Below are positions 1 to 7,137 of a stretch of 34,154 nt of DNA, piece after piece. Position 1 is the first letter of the stretch. Each line of letters begins with the position of its first letter. Source of the DNA: UBA10438 sp964432155 (GTDB taxonomy: Bacteria > Bacteroidota > Ignavibacteria > Kapaibacteriales > Kapaibacteriaceae); NCBI GenBank assembly GCA_964432155.1, contig CAYSMF010000019.1, forward strand, positions 1 through 34,154, written 5' to 3'. A model generated the notes under the pieces. That model searched no databases. It was not told the DNA's origin and worked only from the letters and a program-made list of their open reading frames with translations. The position numbers were made by a program, and so were the translations under genes.

Positions 1-315
1 CAGGTGTCGCATTTTCATCGACTCACCTCGGACGAGATCTGGTACTGGCACCATGGTGGAAATGCCGTACTGCATTGCATCGCACCAGATGGCTCGTACA
101 CGATGCACACCATTGGTGCACAGCCCCCTGCTACGACATATGTCTGCGTACTACCCGCAGGCACATGGTTTGCAGCCGAGCCACAGCATGGTGGTGTGCT
201 CGTCAGTGCAATGGTTGCTCCCGGATTCGAGTTCGCAGATTTTGAGCTCGGATCAAAACTTGAGTTACTCGCGCAGTTTCCTCAACATCTCGATTGCATC
301 GAACGATATACATAG
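1..315 (+). CDS. Cupin_5 (DUF985) family protein, 5'-truncated
   Basis: The frame is open to the left edge, so only the last 104 codons are present; the GTG at position 4 is internal, not a start. The residues fit the DUF985/cupin_5 family: an N-terminal SHFHRLTSDEIWYWHHGG stretch, a central PAGTWFAAEP segment, and the family-typical VAPGFEFADFELG near the C-terminus. These proteins form small cupin beta-barrels, and their substrate is generally unknown. The missing part should be the first strands, roughly 40-60 residues. It is followed by a 97-bp gap holding the promoter of the next gene, so it is probably not in the same transcription unit. The family call is from remembered consensus motifs and is fairly secure; no specific function can be given. 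Confidence 0.85.
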   Translation, partial: QVSHFHRLTSDEIWYWHHGGNAVLHCIAPDGSYTMHTIGAQPPATTYVCVLPAGTWFAAEPQHGGVLVSAMVAPGFEFADFELGSKLELLAQFPQHLDCIERYT

Positions 316-374
316 GTATGTTGTCCGCAGATAGGTCGTACGCAGTCAGTGCTATAGCTCGATAGTCTTCGTCG

Positions 375-382
375 TAGATTTG
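375..382 (+). promoter_or_regulatory. Bacteroidota-type -7 promoter box (TAGATTTG)
   Basis: TAGATTTG matches the TAnnTTTG -7 consensus of Bacteroidota housekeeping promoters at every fixed position. It lies 30 bp upstream of the ATG at 413, giving a predicted leader of about 25 nt. No clear TTTG -33 box is visible about 20 bp upstream; an 8-bp palindrome, GCTATAGC, lies at 351-358. The box overlaps the possible TTG start at 380, which argues that translation begins at 413. The rest of the 316-412 gap shows nothing else I can support. Confidence 0.5.
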
Positions 383-412
383 TACAGTTCAATAACTAGA
401 ACGGGCCTCACC

Positions 413-1117
413 ATGCATCCTCATAGCCCTTCTTGTGCAACGTGTGGATCACGTGTCACATCAACGTTCGCCAGCCTTTCGATCAACGAGGCTGATCAGC
501 TTACAGAGGTAAAAGGCTGCTCCAATTACGGTCGAGGAGCAGTTGTCTTCAATTACGGTGCATACCCTCGTGGTGTATACTGTATTCACGACGGACACGT
601 CAAACTCACACGTCCTACGCCGGACGGACGCGAGCAGATCCTGCGTCTGGCAGGCTCTGGCGACCTTGTTGGCTATGCCAGCATGATTAGTGGCGAGCCG
701 TACACACTGAACTGTATTGCCGTCGAGGATTCGAGCATTTGTTTCGTTCCTACTGACGTAATTCTTTCAATGGTGCGCGAGAACACACAACTCGCATTGC
801 GCGTCATGCAGGATCTCTCACACGAAGTCGAGGATGCTGAGCGACGTGTGGTTGAGATTGCACAGAAAAGTGTTCGTGAGCGTGTTGCCGAAGCGCTTCT
901 TGTGATCAAGGAAACGTTCGGCGTTGCTGAGGATGGCGAAACGCTAAATAGTCCGCTCACACGTGAAGAGATTGCCGGCATCGTTGGTACTGCGCAAGAG
1001 AGTGTGATTCGCACACTTTCCGAGTTTAAGTCCGACCGTCTCATTGAGGTTGTCGGTCGATCAATCCGTCTCAAGAACGTCAAGGGGCTGATCAAAACCG
1101 CGAACCTCATCGACTAA
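413..1117 (+). CDS. Crp/Fnr family transcriptional regulator (FNR-like)
   Basis: This 234-residue protein has the full Crp/Fnr layout: a short Cys-containing N-terminus (C8-x2-C11, plus C36), a cyclic-nucleotide-binding-like beta-roll (about residues 40-125), a long dimer helix, and a C-terminal winged HTH (LTREEIAGIVGTAQESVIRTL). The ESVIR recognition helix keeps the Glu and Arg that contact DNA in Crp. The beta-roll segment GDLVGYASMISGEPY lacks the Glu and Arg-Ser/Thr pair that bind cAMP, so cAMP sensing is unlikely. The CxxC could hold a metal or Fe-S ligand, but the spacing differs from E. coli FNR (C-x2-C-x5-C). The sequence closely resembles Crp/Fnr regulators common in Bacteroidota. 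The ATG at 413 is preferred over the upstream TTG at 380 because that one lies in the promoter box. Redox or oxygen sensing is inference. Confidence 0.9.
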   Translation: MHPHSPSCATCGSRVTSTFASLSINEADQLTEVKGCSNYGRGAVVFNYGAYPRGVYCIHDGHVKLTRPTPDGREQILRLAGSGDLVGYASMISGEPYTLNCIAVEDSSICFVPTDVILSMVRENTQLALRVMQDLSHEVEDAERRVVEIAQKSVRERVAEALLVIKETFGVAEDGETLNSPLTREEIAGIVGTAQESVIRTLSEFKSDRLIEVVGRSIRLKNVKGLIKTANLID

Positions 1118-1142
1118 CCTGACAAAAGTCATAGTTCTCGCA

Positions 1143-1162
1143 ACAACATGATTGCATGTTGT
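1143..1162. promoter_or_regulatory. Perfect 20-bp palindrome, candidate operator
   Basis: ACAACATG-ATTG-CATGTTGT is a perfect inverted repeat with 8-bp arms and a 4-bp spacer. It lies 25 bp upstream of the ATG of the second Crp-like gene and 25 bp after the stop of the first. The size and position suit a dimeric regulator such as either neighbouring Crp/Fnr protein (autoregulation). It is not the canonical FNR (TTGAT-N4-ATCAA) or Crp (TGTGA-N6-TCACA) site. It could also form a short RNA hairpin, but no T-tract follows, so a terminator is unlikely. Confidence 0.45.
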
Positions 1163-1187
1163 ACGCGTGTCAACATCGCCAGTACAA

Positions 1188-1793
1188 ATGTTCGACAGCC
1201 CATGGCTGTCAGTCTTCCCTGAAGCATCACGCATCACGCTTCCGCGCGAATGCGACGTCTACGCTCCGGGTGAAGCATCCGACCTTGTGTTCTTTATCGA
1301 GCGCGGCGCTGTTGTTGAGATTCGAACGGATCATCTTGGTACATCCCACGCTGTTGGTCTGAGTGGACGCGGCTCGCTTCTTGGAGCGCGTCTTGCAGCA
1401 ACGAATTCGAGCAACATGTCGGTTCGTGCAACGACGATTACGGAAACGGTTGTGCGCTCAATGCATCGCTCCGTGTTTTTGCATGCTACGCTGCGCAATC
1501 CTGATCTCGCGAGTTCGTATATGACCCAGCTCGCACGCAGACTCGAAGTTGCACGTCATCTGTCCGAGGTCTGCTCATCGACGCGTGCCGGCGATCACAT
1601 CCTCGGCGTCTTACACACGGTTGCCGACGTCTGCGGTGCGGATGTCAATGGCAATGCAAGCATCCCTGTTCCGTCATCGCTCCTCGAGCGCATGACGGGC
1701 ACTCCCCAACGCATCGTAGACGATACGCTGCGTGAACTTCGAACACGAGGAATTGTTGAACTAGAACGAGATGCAATACGATGGGTAATGTAA
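1188..1793 (+). CDS. Degenerate Crp-like regulator
   Basis: This 201-residue protein has a beta-roll (about residues 15-110; RECDVYAPGEASDLVFFIERG is typical of Crp-fold proteins), a dimer helix and a C-terminal winged HTH. It is clearly a Crp/Fnr paralogue, but ligand-binding and DNA-contact positions have drifted. The phosphate-binding cassette reads GSLLGARLAATNSSNMSVRA, without the Glu and Arg-Ser pair. The recognition-helix region TPQRIVDDTL lacks the usual Glu and Arg contacts. The ATG at 1188 is chosen over the TTG at 1152, which lies inside the palindrome at 1143-1162. There is no clear Shine-Dalgarno sequence. Its 3' end overlaps the next regulator by 13 nt, suggesting coupled synthesis. 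It may bind a different DNA motif or act by protein-protein contact; its ligand is unknown. Confidence 0.8.
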   Translation: MFDSPWLSVFPEASRITLPRECDVYAPGEASDLVFFIERGAVVEIRTDHLGTSHAVGLSGRGSLLGARLAATNSSNMSVRATTITETVVRSMHRSVFLHATLRNPDLASSYMTQLARRLEVARHLSEVCSSTRAGDHILGVLHTVADVCGADVNGNASIPVPSSLLERMTGTPQRIVDDTLRELRTRGIVELERDAIRWVM

Positions 1794-2257
1794 CACCACA
1801 GCAGAACGACATCGAATCGCTTTCGCTTGAAGAAGCGCAGCGCTTGCTGCGCGCGATGACGGTCCGTGAGATCCGCTACACGTCTCTTCTGCGGCGTGCA
1901 GCAGAGCTCATGAAGACAGTCCAGTCATCGGCCTCGGCAGATGACCAGCTCCAAATCCAGGCAACGGTCGATGAAATCACCTCGGCACTGGATACGGGCG
2001 AGCAGCAGCGCTTTGCCTTTGTGATCGAGACGATGCAGGGGGCATTTCTGCAGAAGCTCGCACAGGACTTCCCAACGCTCACGCCCACCGAGCTCCGGTT
2101 GGCCGTCTTCCTGCGTCTTCCAATGCCATCGCGCGAAGTAGCCCGTCTCTTCTCGTGTTCGGTACGGTCCGTTGAGAAGCACCGCGAGCGGATGCGGAAG
2201 AAGTTTGGGCTCGCACCGAACGAGAACCTCACCACGTTCCTTGCCTCTCGGGACTAA
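1781..2257 (+). CDS. LuxR/GerE-type helix-turn-helix protein with coiled-coil N-terminus
   Basis: The C-terminal 60 residues form a LuxR/GerE HTH: LTPTELRLAVFLRLPMPSRE, then VARLFSCSVRSVEKHRERMRKK, ending with KFGL. The first ~90 residues are Glu/Gln/Arg-rich and helical, with heptad-like leucines, so dimerization by coiled coil is likely. No response-regulator receiver or autoinducer-binding domain is present. The ATG at 1781 lies inside the end of the preceding Crp-like gene (stop at 1791-1793), so the two are probably translated together. The protein resembles stand-alone LuxR-C proteins of Bacteroidota, whose targets are generally unknown. Confidence 0.8.
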   Translation: MGNVTPQQNDIESLSLEEAQRLLRAMTVREIRYTSLLRRAAELMKTVQSSASADDQLQIQATVDEITSALDTGEQQRFAFVIETMQGAFLQKLAQDFPTLTPTELRLAVFLRLPMPSREVARLFSCSVRSVEKHRERMRKKFGLAPNENLTTFLASRD

Positions 2258-2262
2258 CCCCG

Positions 2263-2278
2263 TGATTTTGTAGATTCG
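2263..2278 (+). promoter_or_regulatory. Two overlapping near-consensus -7 boxes
   Basis: TGATTTTG (2263-2270) and TAGATTCG (2271-2278) each match TAnnTTTG at all but one fixed position, and lie 33 and 25 bp upstream of the ATG at 2303. Either could start transcription of the two small membrane-protein genes separately from the regulators. A perfect 7-bp inverted repeat (TCGGGAC at 2248-2254 and GTCCCGA at 2278-2284) brackets this segment. No -33 box is evident. Confidence 0.3.
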
Positions 2279-2302
2279 TCCCGAACAACTCAGGGCACTG
2301 CA

Positions 2303-2569
2303 ATGGCAAAGAACATCTCCGAACGTCCAATTGGTCGCGCCGCATCTGGCTCGGGTAAGACAACATGGACCAATCCGCTTGGCGCAACGCAGTACAAGCT
2401 GATTGCTGCCGGTGTTGGCGTGATTGTGCTTGGCTTTGTGCTGTTGAGCACGGGCATGGACGCGTGGGATAATCCCCTCGCCGTTGATGTTGCTCCCGTT
2501 GTGCTTGTTCTTGGGTACTGCGTGGCAATTCCACTTGCCATTATGTGGCGTGGACGAAAGGCTGAGTAA
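2303..2569 (+). CDS. DUF3098-like small membrane protein
   Basis: This is an 88-residue protein with a polar N-terminal ~35 residues and two hydrophobic segments. The first is about residues 35-52 (LIAAGVGVIVLGFVLLSTG), the second about 63-80 (VAPVVLVLGYCVAIPLAIM). The pattern of a short basic tail, a YKL-GVxVIVLGFxLLSxG helix, a DNP linker and a second helix fits the DUF3098 family. In many Bacteroidota that family sits beside ftsX and the undecaprenyl-diphosphatase gene. Those genes are not present here. It is followed after 5 nt by a DUF1232 gene, so the two are probably co-transcribed. Molecular function is unknown. Confidence 0.65.
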   Translation: MAKNISERPIGRAASGSGKTTWTNPLGATQYKLIAAGVGVIVLGFVLLSTGMDAWDNPLAVDVAPVVLVLGYCVAIPLAIMWRGRKAE

Positions 2570-2574
2570 CGAGT

Positions 2575-2934
2575 ATGGACGCATCACGTCATGACGATGT
2601 TCTTCGTGATGCCGCATCCTCCGTTCGTCCAGAGGACGAAGACGAAATTGTTAAGCGCACTGAAGCACGTCTAACCTCGCTCACATCTCGGAAACCCACG
2701 TGGTTTCTGCTGCGTAACATTCGCATCTTGCTGCGCATGCTTCGCGATCGCTCGTTCCATATGGAGTGGAGTTCGCGCGCACTGATCCTCGGAGCACTCG
2801 TCTACTTTCTGCTCCCGAGCGATCTCGTACCAGATGTGCTGCCAGTCCTCGGCCTCACCGATGACACACTCATCGTAGGCATGGTCATCAAGCGTCTCTC
2901 AAAGGAAATCGAGCGATACCGCGCCGGAGGTTAA
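2575..2934 (+). CDS. DUF1232 (YkvA-like) membrane protein
   Basis: This is a 119-residue protein. An acidic N-terminus (about 1-35) precedes a basic amphipathic stretch, then the DUF1232 signature at about residues 75-105: GALVYFLLPSDLVPDVLPVL followed by GLTDD. That signature forms a membrane hairpin with conserved LPxDLxPD and DD. Function is not established; homologues are widespread in bacteria. The last 4 nt overlap the end of lysA on the opposite strand, so the two genes converge tail to tail with no terminator visible between them. Confidence 0.85.
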   Translation: MDASRHDDVLRDAASSVRPEDEDEIVKRTEARLTSLTSRKPTWFLLRNIRILLRMLRDRSFHMEWSSRALILGALVYFLLPSDLVPDVLPVLGLTDDTLIVGMVIKRLSKEIERYRAGG

Positions 2935-4181
2935 GCCTCGAGCACAACGTCGATCTGTGTTCGCAGTTGATCCTCGAGCGTCTCACGACGTCGGATCAGA
3001 TGCGCACGTCCGTTATGCACGAGCACTTCGGCAGGACGGTAGCGACTGTTGTAGTTGCTCGACATCATGAAGCCATACGCACCTGCGTTGGCAAACGCCA
3101 GGATGTCACCCACACGTACTTCGTTCAACGTGCGATCCCATCCGAACGTATCGGTCTCGCAGATGTAGCCAACGACCGTGTAGATACGCGGGGTGCCTGT
3201 TGGATTCGAGACGTTGGTGATGTGGTGATAGGCGTTGTAGAGCATCGGACGGATAAGGTGATTCAAGCCGGTATCAACACCTGCAAACACCGTCGCAGTT
3301 GTCTGCTTGATCACGTTGACGCGCGCAAGGAATGTTCCTGATTCACTCACGAGGTACTTGCCTGGCTCGAACCATACGCAGACCGGATGCGCACGGTTAG
3401 CATTGAATTCGTTGACGCGTGCGGCAAGCTTTGCACCGAGTTCTTCAACATTCGTCGTGATGTCATCTGGCTTATATGGGACCTTGAATCCGCTACCGAA
3501 GTCGACGAAGGTGACATCTGGGAACGATTCTGCAATGTCGAAGAGAAGGTCGGCCCCTTGCAAGAACACATCAGGATCGAGGATGTCGCTTCCGGTGTGC
3601 ATGTGCAATCCGTTCACGTGGATGCCGTGTGTTGCAACGACACGCTGTACGTGACGCATCTGATGGATCGAGATACCGAACTTCGAATCAATGTGTCCGG
3701 TGCTGATGCGCTCGTTGCCCCCTGCCATAATGTGCGGGTTAATACGCAGACACACGGGAACACGTCCACCAAACTCGTGTCCGAACTGCTCGAGAACAGA
3801 GATGGTGTCGATGTTGATGTGCACGCCGTAGTTCACCGCGCGACGTAACTCCTCGAACGACACCATGTTTGGTGTGAACAGAATTTCGTCGGGCGTGAAT
3901 CCGGCGTGCAGACCGAGCTCAACTTCTTGAATCGACACAGTGTCGAGTCCAGCACCGAACTGCTTCATCAAACGCAGGACCGTGATGTTCGACAACGCCT
4001 TGCACGCATACATGATGCGATGATCGAAGCCTGCAAATGCCGAGCGAAGGCGATCAACCTGACGTTTAATGATGGCCGAGTCGTAGACATAGACCGGCGC
4101 GCCATCAAGCGCAAGAATATCATCAATCGCTACGCCACCAATTGTGGCAGAATGTTGCACGCTCACGATCGTCGCTTTCAA
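2931..4181 (-). CDS. lysA: Diaminopimelate decarboxylase
   Basis: LysA is a PLP enzyme that decarboxylates meso-diaminopimelate to L-lysine, the last step of lysine synthesis. This 416-residue protein is full length. K61 in YACKALSN is the expected Schiff-base lysine. HMHTGS (193-198), the glycine-rich FGSGF (228-232) and EPGKY (272-276) are the usual PLP-phosphate and barrel motifs. GYICETDTFGWDR (338-350) supplies the catalytic Cys341 and substrate-binding Glu342 from the C-terminal beta domain, in the form typical of Bacteroidota LysA, and Y369 is in AGAYGF. The first codon is TTG at 4181; GTG codons at 4166 and 4160 are alternatives, and no good ribosome-binding site distinguishes them. 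It is the last gene of the 11423-2931 run, 24 nt after the outer-membrane protein gene. Confidence 0.95.
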   Translation of the reverse strand: MKATIVSVQHSATIGGVAIDDILALDGAPVYVYDSAIIKRQVDRLRSAFAGFDHRIMYACKALSNITVLRLMKQFGAGLDTVSIQEVELGLHAGFTPDEILFTPNMVSFEELRRAVNYGVHINIDTISVLEQFGHEFGGRVPVCLRINPHIMAGGNERISTGHIDSKFGISIHQMRHVQRVVATHGIHVNGLHMHTGSDILDPDVFLQGADLLFDIAESFPDVTFVDFGSGFKVPYKPDDITTNVEELGAKLAARVNEFNANRAHPVCVWFEPGKYLVSESGTFLARVNVIKQTTATVFAGVDTGLNHLIRPMLYNAYHHITNVSNPTGTPRIYTVVGYICETDTFGWDRTLNEVRVGDILAFANAGAYGFMMSSNYNSRYRPAEVLVHNGRAHLIRRRETLEDQLRTQIDVVLEA

Positions 4182-4205
4182 GAGTGGTGATACAGGGGAA
4201 GAGAT

Positions 4206-5069
4206 TTAGAAATGAATCGTTGTGCCGACGTTCCAAATCTGGACGTTCATCGGTGCCGCTGTTTCGAACGGCCAGTTCATTTGATTCATGCGCAGTGCCT
4301 TGAAGCCTGCTGCTACACCTGTGCGAAGGAGGAAGTACATGATCGGCATCGCTGCTGGTGACGACTTCCCAATCTCGCGCGCGAACCATGATGCTGTTGC
4401 ATCAGCAATGCCTTCGATACCGCTGCTCATAGCCCAGTACCAGAACATGTGACGTGGATAGACTTGCGTCCATTCGTAGCCAACACGCAAACTGATTGGT
4501 GATGCGATGCGCCATGCAATTGTTGGACGCATTGTTTCGCTAAACCGCAGGCTACCTTCGAAGTCGCGAATAGCTTGTGCCTGACCTGGCTCGTTGAATG
4601 GCAACACCGATGGCTTGACATTGGTCCACGACAACGAGCTCTGTCCGACGAGGAACGAAATGTTGCTCGATTCGCCAAGACGGTATCCGTAGCCAGTTTC
4701 ATCCATGAAGCCGAAGCGCATCAGATCAATCGTGCTTGATGCCGTTACTGTTCCCGTCGCTGCTGGTCCGTAGGCGAAGTACAGACTCGTACCGTTGTGC
4801 AGAATGATGTCTTCACTGTGGCGCCATGGACGCTCACGCTCCATGCCGAGCGACACACCGTACATCGCATTCGGTGCGATCGTACCTGCGCCATCACGTG
4901 TGCTGGTTGCACCACCATACCACAGATTCACGGACGGCGAACGCTCGCCCATGTCAAACGTCATGTCCGTAAACAACGAATCGTTCTTCGATGGCGTGCG
5001 CTCAGCTTTCTGTGCAGAGCCAACGACGACAGCGAAACAGAACACAAGGGCAACAAGGATGTGTCGCAT
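4206..5069 (-). CDS. Putative outer-membrane beta-barrel protein
   Basis: This 287-residue protein begins with a clear signal peptide (MRHILVALVFCFAVVVGSAQ, cleavage likely after SAQ). It continues with alternating polar/aromatic stretches and ends in TTIHF. A terminal Phe is typical of outer-membrane barrels. Tyr, Trp and Gly are frequent (NLWYGGATS, SLYFAYGP, GYEWTQVYPRHMFWYW). I do not recognise a family; a barrel or other outer-membrane-associated protein is inferred from these features only. The ATG at 5069 is preceded by AGGA seven nt upstream. It lies 44 nt after the repeat-protein gene and 24 nt before lysA, in the same direction. Confidence 0.65.
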   Translation of the reverse strand: MRHILVALVFCFAVVVGSAQKAERTPSKNDSLFTDMTFDMGERSPSVNLWYGGATSTRDGAGTIAPNAMYGVSLGMERERPWRHSEDIILHNGTSLYFAYGPAATGTVTASSTIDLMRFGFMDETGYGYRLGESSNISFLVGQSSLSWTNVKPSVLPFNEPGQAQAIRDFEGSLRFSETMRPTIAWRIASPISLRVGYEWTQVYPRHMFWYWAMSSGIEGIADATASWFAREIGKSSPAAMPIMYFLLRTGVAAGFKALRMNQMNWPFETAAPMNVQIWNVGTTIHF

Positions 5070-5113
5070 GCAGATATCCTAGAATGTTGTGGTGTTGATG
5101 AACTCAGGTACAG

Positions 5114-6004
5114 TTAATCGTCCGATGATGGACGCTTGCGCCTACTACGCATCTTCCGTTCGGTAGGTTTCTTCTCGTCGAGATTTTCCTTGTAGATAAA
5201 CATCTCCGACGTGTACACCTTGCTGCGCTTTGGTTCTGTGTCGAAACGACGTGGACCACCCGACTTACCGCCAGAGTACACCCCACCACTCTTCGGTCCA
5301 CCACGACGCTGTCCACCGCGAGGAGGACCACTACGACGTGGACGTGCTGACGGCGACTCGTTGCTCATTGGCTGACGGTCGTCACGGCGCGGACCGCGTG
5401 AAGGATCACCACCGCGTGGGCCGCGATCATCACGACGATCATCACGGCGTGGGCCACGCGAAGGACCACCACTGCGTGGACCGCGATCATCACGACGTGG
5501 ACCGCGCGACGGACCACCAGTACGTGGACCACGTGAAGGACCACCACCGCGCGGGCCGCGATCATCACGACGTGGGCGTACGAACGAACTCTCGTTTGTC
5601 AGCGGTTGGCGCTCATCATCAAACTCACGGCGCGGACCGCGAGCCGGACCGCCACTGCGTGGACCACGATAGTCGGGGCGATCATCGCGACGTGGGCCGC
5701 GATCATCACGACGGTCATCACGGCGTGGGCCTCGATTGTCTGGACGGTCGTCACGGCGTGGGCCGCGATTGTCTGGACGGTCATCACGGCGTGGGCCGCG
5801 GTTATCTGGACGGTCATCACGGCGTGGGCCACGGTTATCTGGACGGTCATCACGGCGTGGGCCGCGTGAAGGGCCACCTGTGCGTGGACCTGGTCGTCCG
5901 CCACGTCCGCCACGTCCGCCGCTACCGCCGCGTGCATCACGCTCGAAGCGTGATTCATTTGTTAGAGGTTGGCGGTCATCGCCACCTCGACGTCTGTTAT
6001 TCAT
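5114..6004 (-). CDS. Arg/Gly/Asp-rich disordered repeat protein (RGG-like)
   Basis: This 296-residue protein is almost entirely low-complexity. RGG stretches (26-37) are followed by six 11-residue units RGPRRDDRPDN (47-112), then RGPRxGGPSRGP units (about 113-207) and a lysine-rich tail (240-296). A motif close to DRQPLTNES occurs three times (around residues 9-18, 129-139 and 208-217), each followed by a short R/F/P-rich segment. The C-terminal 40 residues are less repetitive (KVYTSEMFIYKENLDEKKP). There is no signal peptide or membrane segment, so it is probably cytoplasmic. RGG/RGP-rich tails in other proteins often bind RNA, which makes nucleic-acid binding or condensate formation a reasonable inference, but nothing here proves it. 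Codon-position structure supports this strand: repeats are conserved at the amino-acid level in this frame. Confidence 0.75.
   Translation of the reverse strand: MNNRRRGGDDRQPLTNESRFERDARGGSGGRGGRGGRPGPRTGGPSRGPRRDDRPDNRGPRRDDRPDNRGPRRDDRPDNRGPRRDDRPDNRGPRRDDRRDDRGPRRDDRPDYRGPRSGGPARGPRREFDDERQPLTNESSFVRPRRDDRGPRGGGPSRGPRTGGPSRGPRRDDRGPRSGGPSRGPRRDDRRDDRGPRGGDPSRGPRRDDRQPMSNESPSARPRRSGPPRGGQRRGGPKSGGVYSGGKSGGPRRFDTEPKRSKVYTSEMFIYKENLDEKKPTERKMRSRRKRPSSDD
5669..5866 (-). repeat. 33-bp tandem repeat array, six units, within the RGG-like gene
   Basis: Six consecutive 33-bp units encode RGPRRDDR-(P/R)-D-(N/D/Y). The first four units (from 5866 downward) are nearly identical in DNA; the fifth and sixth differ at a few codons. 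The unit length is a multiple of three, so gain or loss of units keeps the frame. Less regular copies of the same RGPRRDD core continue toward the 3' end of the gene. Confidence 0.9.
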
Positions 6005-6014
6005 GTGTGTAGGA

Positions 6015-6662
6015 TTATCCCTTCTTCCACTTGATTGTGCACCCGATCGCCTTTGTTGTGGCTTGAGCGGGCTTCGTACCCTTTAGCAGGGCGTTAACTG
6101 CTTCTGCAACGAAGAACTGTGTTGCTGAAGCAGGAGTGTCTGCGTTATCATCAATTGCACCGATATACTCAACTGTCCATCCAATGCGCGTGCGCAAGAG
6201 CACGAACACCTGCGGTGTGCGACGTGCACCGTAGCGCTGCGCTACCACTTGCGTTTCGTCATAGACGTATGCGAAGGGAAATGCTTTGTCGGCAGCGCGC
6301 TTCTGCATCTTCGAATACGAGTCTTCAGGGGAAACAATCGAATCGTTTGGATTGACTGCAAGCACCGGGAAGCCCTTTGGAGCAAACTCGCGATGCAGAG
6401 CAATGATCCGGTCTTCGTACTTCACACTGAACGGACAGTGGTTGCATGTAAAGACAAGGATGATCCCCTTTGCTGCCGAGTATGTGCGGGGTCCGACAAC
6501 TGTGCCATCAATATTCTTCAGCACAAAGTCTGGTGCATTATCACCAACCTTGACGCCTTCCGGTGCCATTGGGTTCTGTGCATAGATCGAGGCAGCGGCA
6601 CACAGTATAAGCACCAACGTGCTCAACACGTGTCCTCGTCGACGTTCCATACCTGTTGTCAT
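6015..6662 (-). CDS. Secreted redoxin (AhpC/TSA-like thioredoxin-fold protein)
   Basis: This 215-residue protein has an N-terminal signal peptide (basic MERRRG, hydrophobic core, ending SIYAQ at residue 29) and a thioredoxin-fold domain. The domain opens with GDNAPDFVLKNIDG and carries FTCNHCPFSVKYEDR, giving C73 and C76 as the redox pair. A later TPQVFVL has the cis-proline typical of the fold, and GCTIKWK at the end is common in this Bacteroidota redoxin family. It probably acts as a periplasmic thiol oxidoreductase or peroxidase-like protein; the substrate is unknown. The ATG at 6662 lies 4 nt after the TlpA-like gene; an in-frame ATG at 6650 also gives a complete signal peptide. The two thioredoxin-fold genes are adjacent and presumably cooperate. 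Confidence 0.88.
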   Translation of the reverse strand: MTTGMERRRGHVLSTLVLILCAAASIYAQNPMAPEGVKVGDNAPDFVLKNIDGTVVGPRTYSAAKGIILVFTCNHCPFSVKYEDRIIALHREFAPKGFPVLAVNPNDSIVSPEDSYSKMQKRAADKAFPFAYVYDETQVVAQRYGARRTPQVFVLLRTRIGWTVEYIGAIDDNADTPASATQFFVAEAVNALLKGTKPAQATTKAIGCTIKWKKG

Positions 6663-6666
6663 GATC

Positions 6667-7137
6667 TCACCGCGGTGAAGAATGCAAAAACTCTGTTACT
6701 GTTTCAATCAGCTCGCGCTTGGTAAACTCTCGCTCATGAAGCACCCTGCGTTCGCGTGCGACGATCCATGTTGCTGGGATCGACCCTTGCCATGCTGGAT
6801 CAACACGATCGATCCACACATGTGGTGATGTCTCGTTGAGCCGAGCCACCTCGCAGGCCATTCCACGTGAGCGCACAAATGGTACGAGCTTCGTGTTGCG
6901 ATCTCGCGCTGCATCGAGACTCACCAGCAGCACCTTGATCGGACGTTGGTACGACTTCGACGTACGTGCCAAATGATCGAATGCTGGAAGTTCCGCAACA
7001 CACGGACGACACCACGTCGCCCAGAAATTCACAACGAAGACGGTATCAGAACCAGCTGCGAAGCGACGTTCAAGATCGGCAAGCGTCACATCCGGTACGG
7101 ATACCGCCATGAGCGCCGAACAAACGAGACTCAGCAT
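6667..7137 (-). CDS. TlpA-like thioredoxin-family protein
   Basis: This 156-residue protein has a short hydrophobic N-terminus (MLSLVCSALMAVSVPDV, probably a signal peptide) and a thioredoxin fold with FWATWCRPCVAELPAF. The active-site cysteines are at about residues 43 and 46, and SIPATWIV carries the cis-proline. The motif and length fit TlpA/ResA-type disulfide reductases in the periplasm. The ATG at 7137 overlaps the TGA of the SRAP gene (TGATG), so translation is probably coupled; the GTG at 7140 is an alternative. It may reduce the next gene's redoxin or a cytochrome-maturation substrate, but that is inference. Confidence 0.88.
   Translation of the reverse strand: MLSLVCSALMAVSVPDVTLADLERRFAAGSDTVFVVNFWATWCRPCVAELPAFDHLARTSKSYQRPIKVLLVSLDAARDRNTKLVPFVRSRGMACEVARLNETSPHVWIDRVDPAWQGSIPATWIVARERRVLHEREFTKRELIETVTEFLHSSPR

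Noticed and set aside
1925..2617. 230-residue minus-strand open frame opposite the LuxR-type and DUF3098-like genes
   Set aside because: It spans two supported genes and has no recognised motif.
5669..5866. Possible CRISPR array
   Set aside because: Units are directly adjacent with no unique spacers and encode a regular protein repeat.
5230..6012. Long plus-strand open frame opposite the RGG-like gene, rich in His/Asp/Val
   Set aside because: It is the mirror of the 33-bp repeat on the other strand, has no start signal or family character, and the co-directional operon supports the minus frame.
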